Source: Ceratorhiza oryzae-sativae
Taxonomy: Eukaryota > Basidiomycota > Agaricomycetes > Cantharellales > Ceratobasidiaceae
Assembly: GCA_030998015.1 (NCBI GenBank)
Contig: JARWMV010000250.1
Span: forward strand, 124,001-188,000
Length of the DNA: 64,000 bases
Direction of reading: 5' to 3'
Under the pieces are notes generated by a model that was not told where the DNA came from, did no database searches, and was given only the letters and a program-made list of their open reading frames with translations. Made by a program: the position numbers and the translations under genes. Of this stretch, positions 1 through 10,876 are shown piece after piece. Positions within the stretch are counted from its first letter, which is position 1, and each line of letters opens with the position of its first letter.

Positions 1-196
1 TCTCAATTCCTCAAGTGGGCCGCAAGCGAGATATATTTCTCACAAGCAAACCTGAACGAACCGCGTAAATCTTATGGGAGTCAATACAACCTGCACCAAT
101 TTCCAACAAGAGAGTTATGTTATTCGATGGGACGAGATTGAGCATAAACTCCATCGCTACATGAACGATAAAATCGGTTGGTTCAAAAATTAGAAA

Positions 197-385
197 CTAA
201 CCTGCCACGATTAATTGAACCCGCATTCCTGACCTTTCGTCTTCCTGACGCTCGTATTCCTGTTCGGTTTCCTCCAATAAGCTACGCTTTTTGAACGACG
301 GGAATGACTTCTCCCGTTCTCCCATAGAAGTATTGAACACAGATTTGAGCACGATTGCCAGGGCTTGGCCTGAGAACCAGAACAT
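197..385 (-). CDS. Unidentified exon(s) of a gene running off the left edge
   Basis: A 62-codon frame on the minus strand, rich in Glu, Arg and Lys in its second half, ends in a plausible donor (GCAG|GTTAGT). A possible continuation is seen below position 150. I do not recognise the family. The highly charged stretch suggests a soluble or cytoplasmic segment next to a short hydrophobic start. The gene would be cut by the window edge. It could equally be a chance frame. Confidence 0.3.
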   Translation of the reverse strand: MFWFSGQALAIVLKSVFNTSMGEREKSFPSFKKRSLLEETEQEYERQEDERSGMRVQLIVAG

Positions 386-1640
386 GTCAAAAGATGGAAT
401 CGAATCTAAAAGTGGCGTTACCTGAGCCTCATAATGATCATAAAATACGTACTCTTGGCTGAGATCATAAAGTTCTGTAGCTGTACATAGATGGTCTTAG
501 GATCTGTGAACAATCGTTCACCTGCCTTGCGCACCTGAGGTACTGCTGGTCTTACGCAACATTCTATACCGCCTTGGTACAAGGAGCCGAACGGCAAAAT
601 AAGAAGTAAAATGATCGATCAAATCTACGAATGATGTCTGTTAAGACTTATGCGATTAGGTAACGGCAGACCGTATCGCCACTGAATAATATGACGCTTC
701 AAAGCGCTTAGTAAGAGTAAGATTTACGAGTGAATGCGGAGGAATTAGAGCGATGGTGTACAAGCGACAGAGTACAGGCGGATTCATGCTAATTGTACAT
801 GTAATTAGAAAACGTACAAGGTGGGAGATGAACGTATAAGTGTAATAGAGAGCAGATGGATACAGGAGGAACGGGAGAGACAGAGAAAGAAACACGCACT
901 GATTGCATGCAACAACGAAGCGCCGATCCCATCAGCAACGCCATATCAACGAACATCAGATCGAAGCGATCGGTGCTTCGTGGCGATTCGGGTGCCCTCA
1001 ATCAATGTCTCAACAATGCCAATGTGAGACAACCCTGGGCGTAATCATTAAGCTCACCTTCGAGATCGTCTGAGGGTCGTATGACAGCGTCAGGACGCCC
1101 AATGGTACCGATGATCACGACCAGCCGTCCATTCCACCCACCAGGGCCTACGGTGTCGAGGCAATGCTAGCATGAGCGTGGTCTTGTTTCGAAGCACGAA
1201 CAAGACAGGGTCGCTGATCTCGTTGAAGTTGATAGGCCACATCTTCGTCGAGGAGTAAACGAAGCCGCCTTTCCACTTCTCAGGCCTAATTTGATAGGCA
1301 ACAAGCACTACTGTGTGTGAAACATGAGAGAACAGCGTGGGGAGAGCATAACTACGACAAGACACAGCACAGAAGACACGACATACGGGGATTTTTGTCA
1401 TTTAATTCGGCTATCGCGGCGGCGACGGCGGCAATACTCAGAATGCTCGGTCGCAATACTGGGAGGCTACTAATAATCCTCGATGAGCCGCATTCACGTT
1501 TCACTAGCTATGTACTACTCTATCATATACCCTTGGACGCGTCTACTGCCCACTAGTATCGGTCCATCCACTGAATGTAGAAGCCCGCTTGGCTACCTGC
1601 GCAAGGCTAAAGAGAGATAGGACATTCAATGGGACAAGCG
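386..1640. other. No confident gene; one weak minus-strand exon candidate
   Basis: I see no recognisable domain here. The frame at 1090-1401 on the minus strand has protein-like composition in its middle (Trp, Pro, Lys and hydrophobic mix) but no clear family and no convincing start, so I only flag it as a possible exon. The rest has short overlapping frames on both strands without splice signals that extend them. Confidence 0.35.
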
Positions 1641-1642
1641 AC

Positions 1643-1674
1643 ATTTATTTTTATTTTTATTTTTATTTTTATTA
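1643..1674. repeat. ATTTTT microsatellite
   Basis: About five tandem copies of ATTTTT lie upstream of the short insertion element at 1758. No function is implied. It may be an A/T-rich tail left by a retroelement, but no element body is visible next to it. Confidence 0.8.
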
Positions 1675-1757
1675 CAAAACTTGTGCGAGCACGGTCCGTC
1701 GTCTGAGAAGGTATACTATTGTGTGAAGGCTGGGGTGGTATCGCGGATGGTGGAGGT

Positions 1758-1894
1758 TCTCACACAGGGAGCTCAACTACGAAGGTTGAAAACTAAGGAA
1801 AGAAATTTTCACAGGGGGGACGCATAATATCGGATGTGAGTACACATATACAAACACACCGCATACATACACTGATATGATTGTAAATTCAACA
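1758..1894 (-). mobile_element. Short retroelement-like insertion, copy 1 (137 bp)
   Basis: The segment is flanked by a direct 5-bp duplication GAGGT at 1753-1757 and 1895-1899. A second copy at 19689-19855 has the same two ends and a different 5-bp duplication, which fixes the element borders. Read on the minus strand it starts TGTTGAATTTACAATCA and ends TGTGTGAGA. It has no terminal inverted repeats and no coding frame. A 5-bp target duplication and a TGTTG start fit a solo LTR or other integrase-type insertion, but the lack of a CA end is unusual. Nature inferred; insertion borders seen directly. Confidence 0.75.
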
Positions 1895-2305
1895 GAGGTA
1901 ACTTGTGGACGCTGGACGCCGAGCTCACGTGACTCCCTATCAGAGGCAAATGATCACCCGATTCTTCAAGTGATGTCATATGTAGAATATATATATATCC
2001 TCAAAATAACAATAAATATACTTGATCCTAAAAAAATAAAATTACGTGGTACAGTTCTATGCGGCAAGTACTCACGCACGTATAGTAGGGAGCATGCAAT
2101 CTCCACCCACAAGGGCTTCCCATGTGGAGAATTCCTGAGCGGAGAGGTTACTTTATTGCTATTCTTGGTGTTTGAGTTATTTCTCATACGGGCGATGAAA
2201 CAATCATAAATTTGACGAATCAAGATACTATAAAAAAGACAGCACTTCAACATGGCGATGAAGCGAAATTACAAGGCATGATAGAAACTCGGAGTCAAGT
2301 AGAAA

Positions 2306-3092
2306 TTAGGAATCGAGTTCTAGATTCTGAGAACGTAGTACCATATAGATATCATCAATCTCCGTGCGTAGGCTGGCTATGTCCTGTCGTCTCATCTCGA
2401 CCAACTGGCAAAAATCGAGTATTGCCGCTTCAAGTGCAGAATTACGTTTCCTCACCGATGAACGTGAGCATCAGATTGAACATTCGAAATGAGCAACTTA
2501 CTTGAGGTCTTTGTACTTATCATTCAGCCGTTGCGAGATCTCGTCAGGACTCATGATCACCGCGGCCTCGAACTCGACCCCGGTTGCCTCAGAGAACCGG
2601 CACTCTTGGCGGCAGCTGGGGCACAAAGTTCTTCTGGGGCCCAGCTGCTCCTTCACGGCCACGACTTCCCCCCAAAGTTTCCAGCATTCCCGACAACAGA
2701 CATGACCTGTATGTGCGTCAACGCTGATAATGAACCGTGTCTGCAAAAATCTTACCACAAGGGGGAGCTATGGCATCCGAGCTGGGACAACTCTCCTGGC
2801 AAACGATACAGCAGAATGAGCTATCGTAGCTCTCCACGTTGTCAATGACCCTGTCGTGAGTCGGGAGAAAAGGTGCGATTGAGATGTCGTTAAGCGAGTC
2901 AACGTTGATTGCACACCGTGCTCTCAACACGACAGGACGAGCAGCCCGTGTTGGAACCGTAGGGTGAAGTTGTCGAGGTGCGTCGACATCAATGTGATGA
3001 ATTGTTGGATCCTTGATTCGTCTCGACCCCATGGTGGCCGATGGAGAAATGGTGCTTTCAGTCACGTGTTTTAGAGGCGACGACACGCACAT
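2306..3092 (-). CDS. RING-finger protein with C-terminal coiled coil (exons 3092-2756, 2706-2502, 2450-2306)
   Basis: Splicing two short introns (2707-2755, 49 nt; 2451-2501, 51 nt) gives 687 nt, a 228-aa protein. A second in-frame ATG at 3032 would give 208 aa. The RING finger is complete once spliced: CIVC, then PCGHVCCREC across the first splice site, then CPSC, the C3HC4 pattern that binds two zinc ions. After it comes a charged helical stretch, continuing into exon 3, that looks like a coiled coil for dimerisation. RING proteins are usually E3 ubiquitin ligases. Substrate unknown. It lies head to head with a second RING/coiled-coil gene, start codons only about 72 bp apart, so both probably share one promoter. 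Confidence 0.8.
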
Positions 3093-3164
3093 GATTGTCG
3101 GAGAATGGCAGAGAACCCGACGAACGCACTTCCCTCACCTATCCCTTCGTAAACATCGTATACT
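3093..3164. promoter_or_regulatory. Bidirectional promoter between the two RING genes
   Basis: Only about 72 bp separate the outermost start codons of two divergently transcribed genes, or about 130 bp if the inner ATG at 3032 is used. Any core promoter must lie here or overlap the coding starts. No TATA box is obvious. Confidence 0.45.
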
Positions 3165-3739
3165 ATGTCCGCTCGGGGACCAGCTGTGCTCTGTGCGCAA
3201 TGCAAATACCTTATCGATACCGGCCTACAGGCTAACAGTGATTCGAGTGCTATTTGGCAGATGACCGTTTGTGGTGCGTAATGTCCTGTCATACCATTGG
3301 AGCGCTACAAACTTACTCTTTTTTTAATTTTTATTTTAGAGCATGTCATTTGTGATGCGTGCGCAAACGGGATAAAAAACGGTCCTCCAGCTCTTGTTAC
3401 GTGTCACCCATGCAGAAAGGATGCAAGGCCATCGAGAAGTATTCGTCTGAAAAGAATTTTCATCCACAAAACCTTGCCTCCCCTGTCTGTTGCTGTGCGG
3501 AGAATGCAGCATACTGTGGACCAAGAGCAGTGAGTAATTTTATAACAATCGCAAATCCACCGCAATTTAACAGAATGCTTAGAGCCAAGCACAATCGACT
3601 TGCAAATGAAGCCGCCGAATATCCCCCCCTTCTGAAAAACCTTGACGCCGAGCTTTTCGGTCTACAATCGGAACTAAAGGCGCTTATCGAGAGGCTGGGT
3701 CGGAATCAGCCAGTTTCGGATACCCCAATGCAACTGTAA
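3165..3739 (+). CDS. Small RING-finger protein with C-terminal coiled coil (exons 3165-3273, 3340-3529, 3574-3739)
   Basis: Introns 3274-3339 (GTGCGT...TTTTAG) and 3530-3573 (GTGAGT...AACAG) restore one frame of 465 nt, 154 aa. The zinc ligands are CAQC near the N-terminus, CEHVICDAC created exactly at the first splice junction, and CHPC, a RING-type C3HC4 layout. The last third alternates Leu, Glu and Lys as in a coiled coil. The architecture mirrors the neighbouring minus-strand gene, so the pair may be an old inverted duplication or a co-regulated pair. Possible role: E3 ubiquitin or SUMO ligase; short RING plus coiled coil also occurs in meiotic Zip3/HEI10-type proteins, but I see no signature that decides this. 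Confidence 0.8.
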
Positions 3740-4089
3740 CTAACTGTTATTTTTCCTTGTTCATATGTCGTTGTCCATTATTTTGTGCGACTTGAATCAA
3801 TATACGTTTTCACATTATCTCTCACAATCCCCGCCTGATGTAGCAATCGAATCGCACCACGAATGATAGATCCTTGGACAAGCTATAGCCTTCAATACTG
3901 GATGGACTGGGCAAGGTGTTCTGACGAAGACTTGGTGGGTCAGCATCAGTCCTGACATTGTTAAACATGCCACGAAGACTATCATACAACACTCATATAT
4001 CCCCATTGTTGACATCAATCTAAATTCAACCCTTCAGATTTTGCCTTTATCATGTGAACGTAGAGTCTTCCTCTCCCTGACCACTCACT
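3740..4089. other. Intergenic, nothing recognised
   Basis: About 350 bp between the RING gene and the next plus-strand start codon. Short frames only, no splice-supported gene, no repeat. Confidence 0.5.
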
Positions 4090-6175
4090 ATGTCCAGACG
4101 AGGGAACAAGATCATAGTATTTCCTGAGACACACCAGTTCTCCACCGAACAAGAGTCTCCGGGCACAGGTAATCAAATAATCAATTGATATTCACGGACT
4201 AGTTGAACACCCGAATTTCTTTAGGATTAGTCTGCGCAATGACATATTTTATATTTCATCGAGACTGGAAGCTTGTCTGATTTAGCTTCGAGAATGCTAT
4301 CGGTGATGCATGGGCTGGGGTCACAGTTTCTGGCTTCGTCGCGCCACTTCGGGGCTCTGCACGACACCACCGAATGGCTGGCTGGTGGTCTTGGAGAACC
4401 TACTGTGGCCAAGCAAAGACTGATCATGGTGGGAAGGACGTCGAATACATGGCGCTTGAGAATGTTGTTGGACTGTACTGGGAAAGCAACACTAGCTTTC
4501 GCAGCGGGTGAGTCTCTTCTCTTTATTCATTCGACCACTTCTCGTAACTGCATTCTTGAGTTAGTGAGCCGGTGATGATGCTACACACCAGCATTGGCAA
4601 CAAGTATGCGATGGAGCTCCCCGACACCTTGTTTTACTCAAGATGGTGTGAGATTATAGAAAGCTTTGCCACGCACATCCGAGGCCCTACTATGTTTCAA
4701 CAAATCTGGCTTCCCGCCACGAAGCCCAGATGGTGGAAGACAGTGCTGGACTGGGACTATTTTTTGGAACATGCAACGCGTGAGCCATCGGATATTGAGC
4801 ACAACCATACTTCTCCAGATATTAGCAACCTCCCAGACACTGACAGCGAAGATGACGGAGAAGGCGAACCGGACGGGCAATTGGGAGCGGATACGACCAT
4901 GGCCCAGATAGGCGGGACAAGACAGGAGACGTCTGGAGAGCAGACTGGGGAGGAAGTGGGGGTGACGGTAGAGCGGGCGGGAGGTGGCTCGGTGAGTGGG
5001 ACGATGGGAGAGGACATAGGGGAGATGTGCACGGGAGCAGGGACAACGAGCGAGAGTAGGGGAGAGACAGCAAGTGTAGAGACAGTGACAGTCGCGACGG
5101 GAGGAGATGGAAGAGAGGTGGGTTCCGGGGCGGATATGACACCTGTAGAGACAGAGGCAGGACAAGAGATGGGGATAGAAGAGACTGCAGGGGCAAGTGC
5201 CGGTGGAGATATCGAAGGATTGGAGGTGGGAGTAGAGCGTTTGGCGATGCAAGGCCTGAAACGCAGGGCAAACACCCCACCACATCTTCCGCCCTCAGAA
5301 AAAAGACCTCATCGAGTCGGCCAGAAATCAAAAACTCCCCAACCTCTTAGAATTACCCCTCAATCTTTGGCACGACAAAGCGTTCCCCCCTCTTTCCAGA
5401 TTTCAGCTCAGCTGCACGTCAAGGATTGGCAAGGTCGCAGGGTTGCTGCTGTGCGTGAAGCGGAGGGACAAACTAGCTCATTAACCGCACCCTCAAATAA
5501 AGGCGACGACGCCCTCCAGACCACCAGACCTTCTGCCCTATCACCAGACGCTAGGATTTTGGCAGCTGGAAGAGCCTCTGGTCACTCAGCGTTAACTCCA
5601 GCACCGGTGAGTTTCTCATTCCACATGCCAACACTCTGCGGCTTACTCGTGCTCGAAAGACATCTGTATCCACACAATCCGATTGTGGAGCAGAAAATGT
5701 GTCCACTTCTGGTACGGGCTATGAAGCCGACAACAGTAAAGGTGGTCAGGGAAGCCAAGGTACGCAATTTCTATTCTCATTATCTTAAGTGTCTTCGACC
5801 GATTCTTGCAACCAGTCTCGGCTAGCTCAGCAAGTAAGTGGATCTTCAATGATATTTTTCAATTGATACTAGTCCAACTTAGACACGCATTCAGCGGCCA
5901 CAACAATAATTCTTCTGGCGAAGCGAGCACAAGATGCGTTGAGGGGATCTGAACTCAAAAGCACAGCAATGGCCGAACAAGATCGACACATTTCAAGTAG
6001 TGTCAAATCTAACGCTCACTTAGCTGGCCATACTTCGGAGGTTGCTGCTGCGTTTGCCAAGCGGCGATTTGCTACCACTCCCCATGCCAATGCCCCTGCC
6101 GTCCCCCATCCCCTGGAGCCTAGTTCGTCCACTGTCGTGACCCTCTGGAGGCTCCCTTGTGGAGCACTTAAGTAG
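4090..6175 (+). CDS. Unknown protein with acidic Gly/Glu/Thr-rich low-complexity middle
   Basis: I do not recognise the family. A first exon from ATG 4090 ends at the donor at 4169. A later exon is joined by an intron of about 53 nt (GTGAGT at 4512, acceptor at 4564) to a long open frame running to about 5760. Near its start is an aromatic-rich block (RWCEIIESF, WWKTVLDWDYF), then an acidic Asp/Glu run, then roughly 130 residues dominated by Gly, Glu, Thr and Val in imperfect repeats, then a basic, Pro-rich segment. Two more introns lead to a last exon, 5882-6175, with a helical Ala-rich end. The splice between exon 1 and about 4285 is not resolved. Low complexity suggests a disordered nuclear or scaffold protein, which is inference only. 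Confidence 0.5.
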
Positions 6176-6475
6176 TGGCTGCGTTGACGGTTTGGTGCTA
6201 TGCGGTATGTATTGAGTGTTCTAGTTACAGTGTTTGCTATGGTCTATGGTGGTTGACGAGATAAAGCAAGCTGAGGTGTCCAGTCTTGCTTTATCCTCCT
6301 TATATACCTGTTGCTGCGGTGGCTGCGGACGTGTTATCTAAGCACACTCCGCAGTAGGTGTAGGTTATGTATAGTACTATGGTTAGGTAATTGTTTGTCT
6401 TAAGTTTGTGCGGCTCCGAATCTTATAGAGCTGCGTGAGGTCCGAGGGTCATGTGACCTTTTGGACTTAAGCACC

Positions 6476-7009
6476 CGGCGCTTAATCGCTGAATAAGCGC
6501 CGAGGTCACGTGACAACTCGCTCCTCGCTCCAGGTAACATGGGAGAGAAACGCTGGAGCGAGTTCAGGGTAACCACCGGCGCTTAATCGCTGAATAAGCG
6601 CCGAGGTCACGTGACAACTCGCTCCTCGCTCCAGGTAACATGGGAGAGAAACGCTGGAGCGAGTTCAGGGTAACCACCGGCGCTTAATCGCTGGATAAGC
6701 GCCGAGATCACGTGACAACTCGCTCCTCGCTCCAGGTAACATGGGAGAGAAACGCTGGAGCGAGTTCAAGGTAACCACCGGCGCTTAATCGCTGAAATAA
6801 GCGCCGAGATCACGTGACAACTCGCTCCTCGCTCCAGGTAACATGGGAGAGAAACGCTGGAGCGAGTTCAGGGTAACCACCGGCGCTTAATCGCTGAAAT
6901 AAGCGCCGAGATCACGTGACAACTCGCTCCTCGCTCCAGGTAACATGGGAGAGAAACGCTGGAGCGAGTTCAGGGTAACCACCGGCGCTTAATCGTTAGG
7001 TAAGCGCCG
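6476..7009. repeat. Six-copy ~101-bp array of nested palindromes
   Basis: The motif CGGCGCTTA-loop-TAAGCGCCG occurs at 6476, 6577, 6678, 6779, 6881 and 6983, a spacing of 101, 101, 101, 102 and 102 bp. Each is followed by GTCACGTGAC or ATCACGTGAC (an E-box core). Between them is a second hairpin, AACTCGCTCC...GGAGCGAGTT. The two arms of both hairpins are conserved in all units. Single-base differences fall mostly in the loops and spacers. No coding frame runs through it. The flanks on both sides carry a related GTGACCTT. Function unknown. Confidence 0.9.
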
Positions 7010-7437
7010 AGATCACGTGACCTTGTTTATGGTTTGTTCCGCTTCGGGAAAAATGCCATAAATCTGTACAATATTCGGTTGTTAGGTTATGTCTGCTAGG
7101 CGGGTCATAACATCCACGTCTGGCCTACCTGTCCCTCCTGCACATTCTCTTGCCTCAATATCTCAAAACCTCCAGAATACTTCACTGGATTGCAGACCTA
7201 GCGGACGGCGCAAACCGCGATAACATATCTCTGCTACAATGTATTAATATATCCTGTTTTAATGAATTGACCTGATGAATTATTTTGTGTTGCTTACCTC
7301 TGAATGCGCGTAATGAATAAAAATAGACTTTTCCCAGCTTTGGTTGTATTGTCACATGCGTCAACCAAACTAGGCATGCTCCTTTCGGCCATCAATTACG
7401 TCAGATAAACTTCTATTAAGCAAGTCAACCACAACCA
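7010..7437. other. Intergenic between palindrome array and PHD/SIR2 locus
   Basis: No supported gene. A short minus-strand frame at 7182-7364 has no start or splice context worth trusting. This stretch may hold the promoter of the downstream gene. Confidence 0.45.
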
Positions 7438-9054
7438 TGTCAGTTTCTAGTGATGCAGGCCGAGTAAAAGGTTGCCAAGATCTTGCCTTATCTTCTTCTT
7501 CTCCTTCCTGATGATCTTCCTCCAGACCGAACATTTTCCCTTACGTTTAAATCCAGCAAGGATAGAGTAGGTTTTTAGTCCCTCAGGCTTATTTTATTTT
7601 ATTTACTAACAAACACGATTGTGAACCTAGTACTGTTTTTGTTGCGAGGATGGCGGCGAACTCATGGATTGCAGTACATGTGACCAGGCATTCTGCTGCA
7701 ATATTGTTGGCCGGGAATGTGACATGGCAGGTTCTGTGCAGGAAGATGATCCCCTCGCGACACCAACTTGTATTTCCATTCTGTTCCAGCTGGCTCAGAA
7801 TAAGAAATGGAGGTTCCAATGCCCAGAATGCTTATCGTCTGATAAATTTACACCGCTAGACGTAAGTGGTGATTCTTCAACTTGAACCTACTAACAAAGT
7901 TGTAGTATTCTATCAATAGAGGATACTGTGCCACAAGACGCATGGGAGTCAAAAGTTTGGTTGTTGTATTCCTTTTCTACATGCACCATCTCCATGGGAC
8001 GGCGAACATTATAATGCAACAAATTTGCGCGGCACTTAGCGTCTTCAAGATTCATGTTGTGAGCAAGATCTTGGAGATAGGGGTAAAGGTCAACATTGAT
8101 GCCTCCACACGAATTCGTGACGAGTAGGTAGATATCACTTGCATGACTCAAATAAAATAACCATATCAACCCTAGGCTTCTACCTAAATCCCCTTATCAT
8201 ATTGTCGTCCTCTTTTTGACAGAAAGCGATCCCAGAGGAGGTTGGATGATCGAATCCCCATCTGGCGCAGACATAGGAAGTCGGGATATGGAAGACGCCT
8301 TCATCAATTTCCATACCACTAATCTAACACCCCTAGTGTCCAAGGTGGCGACTGCGAGGATATTCCCAATCGCATGTGGGATGAATCTATTCCATGATAA
8401 GACGCTTCAGCGCATTCATAAAACTCTTGATATGTGAGCCATACTTTTCTATGCTTTCAGTTAAAGCTTACACTATTCATAAGTCGCCCTTGGCATTCCA
8501 TGGTTTTACCTTCGGCGCCGGCCATTCTACCTTCCCAATATACTGATTTTTTCGCCGAAATGTTTGTTCACCTCTATTATTAAGGGGCGGATCTTCGAAC
8601 CTCTTTGCTTCGCACCTGGACTAAGTCCTTCGACAGTTGTCAACAGACCGGTTTAGTGGTAATGGATCGACCCTCCTGGGCCAGTCACTCACTGGATGTA
8701 CGACGGATCGAGCACGCTGCATACGGAACTCGCCCGTATGGATTTGACCTTCCGATGGTCCTGTCCTTATGCGGTTGCTGGGATAAAGAGGGATACCGCT
8801 GGAAGCTGCGTTTCAGCGATAGCGGAAAGTTTAATGAGTGGTTCGGTTACTATTTGTCGTCCTGCTGCTCATTTGAGTTGCACATTGCCATATATACAGT
8901 GCATCGAGTTGTCAAGGAGGTCCATGGTACGGCTATCATCGAGGAGGTTTGGAACGACAACAAAGCCTGTTTCCCATTCGATCCGAGGACCATGGTTTGC
9001 ATGGAGATATCGGTAACGTCATTCTATACTTGCCTTCTATTCACCAGCTGAATC
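7438..9054 (+). CDS. PHD-type zinc-finger exons, N-terminal part of the PHD-SIR2 locus
   Basis: An ATG at 7438 opens a short first exon. After an intron comes DGGELMDCSTC, followed by further Cys residues and then WRFQCPEC, which together match the PHD-finger layout (Gly-Gly-x-Leu entry, paired cysteines, Trp before the last CxxC). PHD fingers read histone H3 tails in the nucleus. Further exons, about 7905-8060, 8220-8435 and 8605-9015, continue the frame with mixed hydrophobic and Cys-rich sequence that I cannot assign. Exon ends are supported by GTAAGT or GTGAGC donors. Whether these exons and the SIR2 exons from 10877 are one transcript is not proven, because 9055-10876 holds no clear exons. 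Confidence 0.5.
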
Positions 9055-10876
9055 GATGGTCTGTCATTAGCCTCCTTGAGTGACCGATTCAGCGCACTCC
9101 AGAAGACCAAAACACCTCGAGCCATGGACAATTGCCTGTCAAATCGCAGCAAGAACGGTGGCTCCTGATATTGAGGCTGACCACGCATAGGATCTCCTCC
9201 ATCCATCATCTATTGGTACACGTGTATTCTGCAATGTGGAGCTGTCAGGTCATAAGCCAACTCATGTACTATTCCGAATTTTTTTGCTATCTTGAATTCA
9301 TTCATATATTCTGCATGCTACATTATAATAATTGTTCTGCTTTATATATATCCCACAGGATACAACACTGGATTCCTAGACATAGGTGAAAGGCCGTGCT
9401 TGGTGCCAAACATCTACAATAATCAAATGTCAGAGTGGGGGGTTGTCTTGGCCCCAACGTGCAACCTCGCCCACACAGGGCCTTCCACTTTGATTGGTGG
9501 CTGAGGGCTAACCCAATACCGAGTGAGTAACCAAGGCACGGGGTAACTTCTCGCTAGGAATTATCCCTCGTGTGTGTTCTAACCCTGTTGGGATCGGATC
9601 TTAGTGCAATTGCATGCCATGGGATTGGGGCTGACCCGATCGTGCCAACCCGAGCATAAGATATGTGCAATCTTGTTTCAACCTATACCGAACTTGACCC
9701 AAGAAGCACAGGGCAGCCAATAAAAGCAGCTCGTACTGGGATCATTCCGTAGTTTGGTTCCTCATGGACATAAATACTTTGTATTTGATGTACTTATAGC
9801 CAAATATATTCGCTTCCCCCTGAAGCGCAAACTGCCGCATTCTCAAATTCGAACGATAATGTATTGAAGGCCTTGTCACTCCGCGCATATGCTTATCTTT
9901 AATCATCGACCTATTCTGCTTTCTAACAATGTTCCACAGAGGTGTTCGCACAACAAAGGTAATGAATGGTGAACACACACAGTACTGTCCTATCTATATT
10001 CATAGTTCTAAAGTATCTTTGTAGCCACTCACCTTATACTGAGTAATTGGAATGTAGGTCGCCCTCCCAGCTTCGATTATATCCAGCTCACACCTGGACC
10101 ATACTCTTCGGTTTTGGGTTTCTTTTACTAAACACGGTTATATTGATCCTCAAATGCTAAAGTGTATAGGTTTCCACCTCATGTCAAGTGTCAGGCAATG
10201 TATGGTGGCAAATTTAGTCTAGCTTTGGTACCCCGTTATGGACAAATGATCGCATTTAAACAAGCTCTATTGGCATTTAGTTTAGGACAGGCCCAGCACA
10301 ATGGAAGCGGGTGGCTGCTATTATTTTGTTTCATCATTTGCCATCCCACCGCGTGCCCAAGGGACTTCGAGCATGCTGTCAGCATGTCATGTATATATGT
10401 GGCAAGAATAAAAACTAACCAATAAACCCTCCATCCGGTACGTCAACTATGTGGCTTGTCAATAATTTCCGTTCCAATGAACCATATCCACTTACGCTTA
10501 ACTAGTTTAGCAAGCCCACCAGTTGACTGCTTGTTCTTTTGTCTCTTCGTCGTGCATGGTGTTTCTTCCCTTGGCTGGTTATCTATGTCTATAAAGTCCG
10601 GAGCACCAGGTAGAACCAGTCGTATGATTGCGTTCGGCATTGGGGTTGAAGGGCCACTCGGGATTTAATTACAGGAGCCAAATGAGGTTCGAGAGGGTGT
10701 GTATGTTTTCTGACGTGGCTGCCTGACACAGCTCAGTTATGATAAACGCGGTGGAGATGTCACGTGGGTGTCCCTTTTTTTGGATACACCTTTAGCTCCT
10801 ACAGACGTGGGTGAGTAAACTTGCAATCGCTCTCCTTATGTGCACTACTCCCCTTGAAGCTTTTTTTTTTTAGAAT
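9055..10876. other. Long gap inside the PHD-SIR2 locus, no clear exons
   Basis: Short frames on both strands only. If the PHD and SIR2 exons belong to one gene, this would be an unusually long intron for this genome, or it holds exons I failed to see, or a small insertion. A frame at 10443-10640 on the minus strand and its plus counterpart at 10456-10668 are not supported by splice signals. Confidence 0.4.

Noticed and set aside
4638..5331. Long minus-strand frames (up to 215 codons) opposite the acidic protein
   Set aside because: They are antisense shadows of the Gly/Glu/Thr-rich coding repeat, with Pro/Ser/Leu composition forced by the other strand.
6476..7009. CRISPR array
   Set aside because: Spacers are themselves conserved repeats and the genome is eukaryotic; it is a tandem array of palindromic units.
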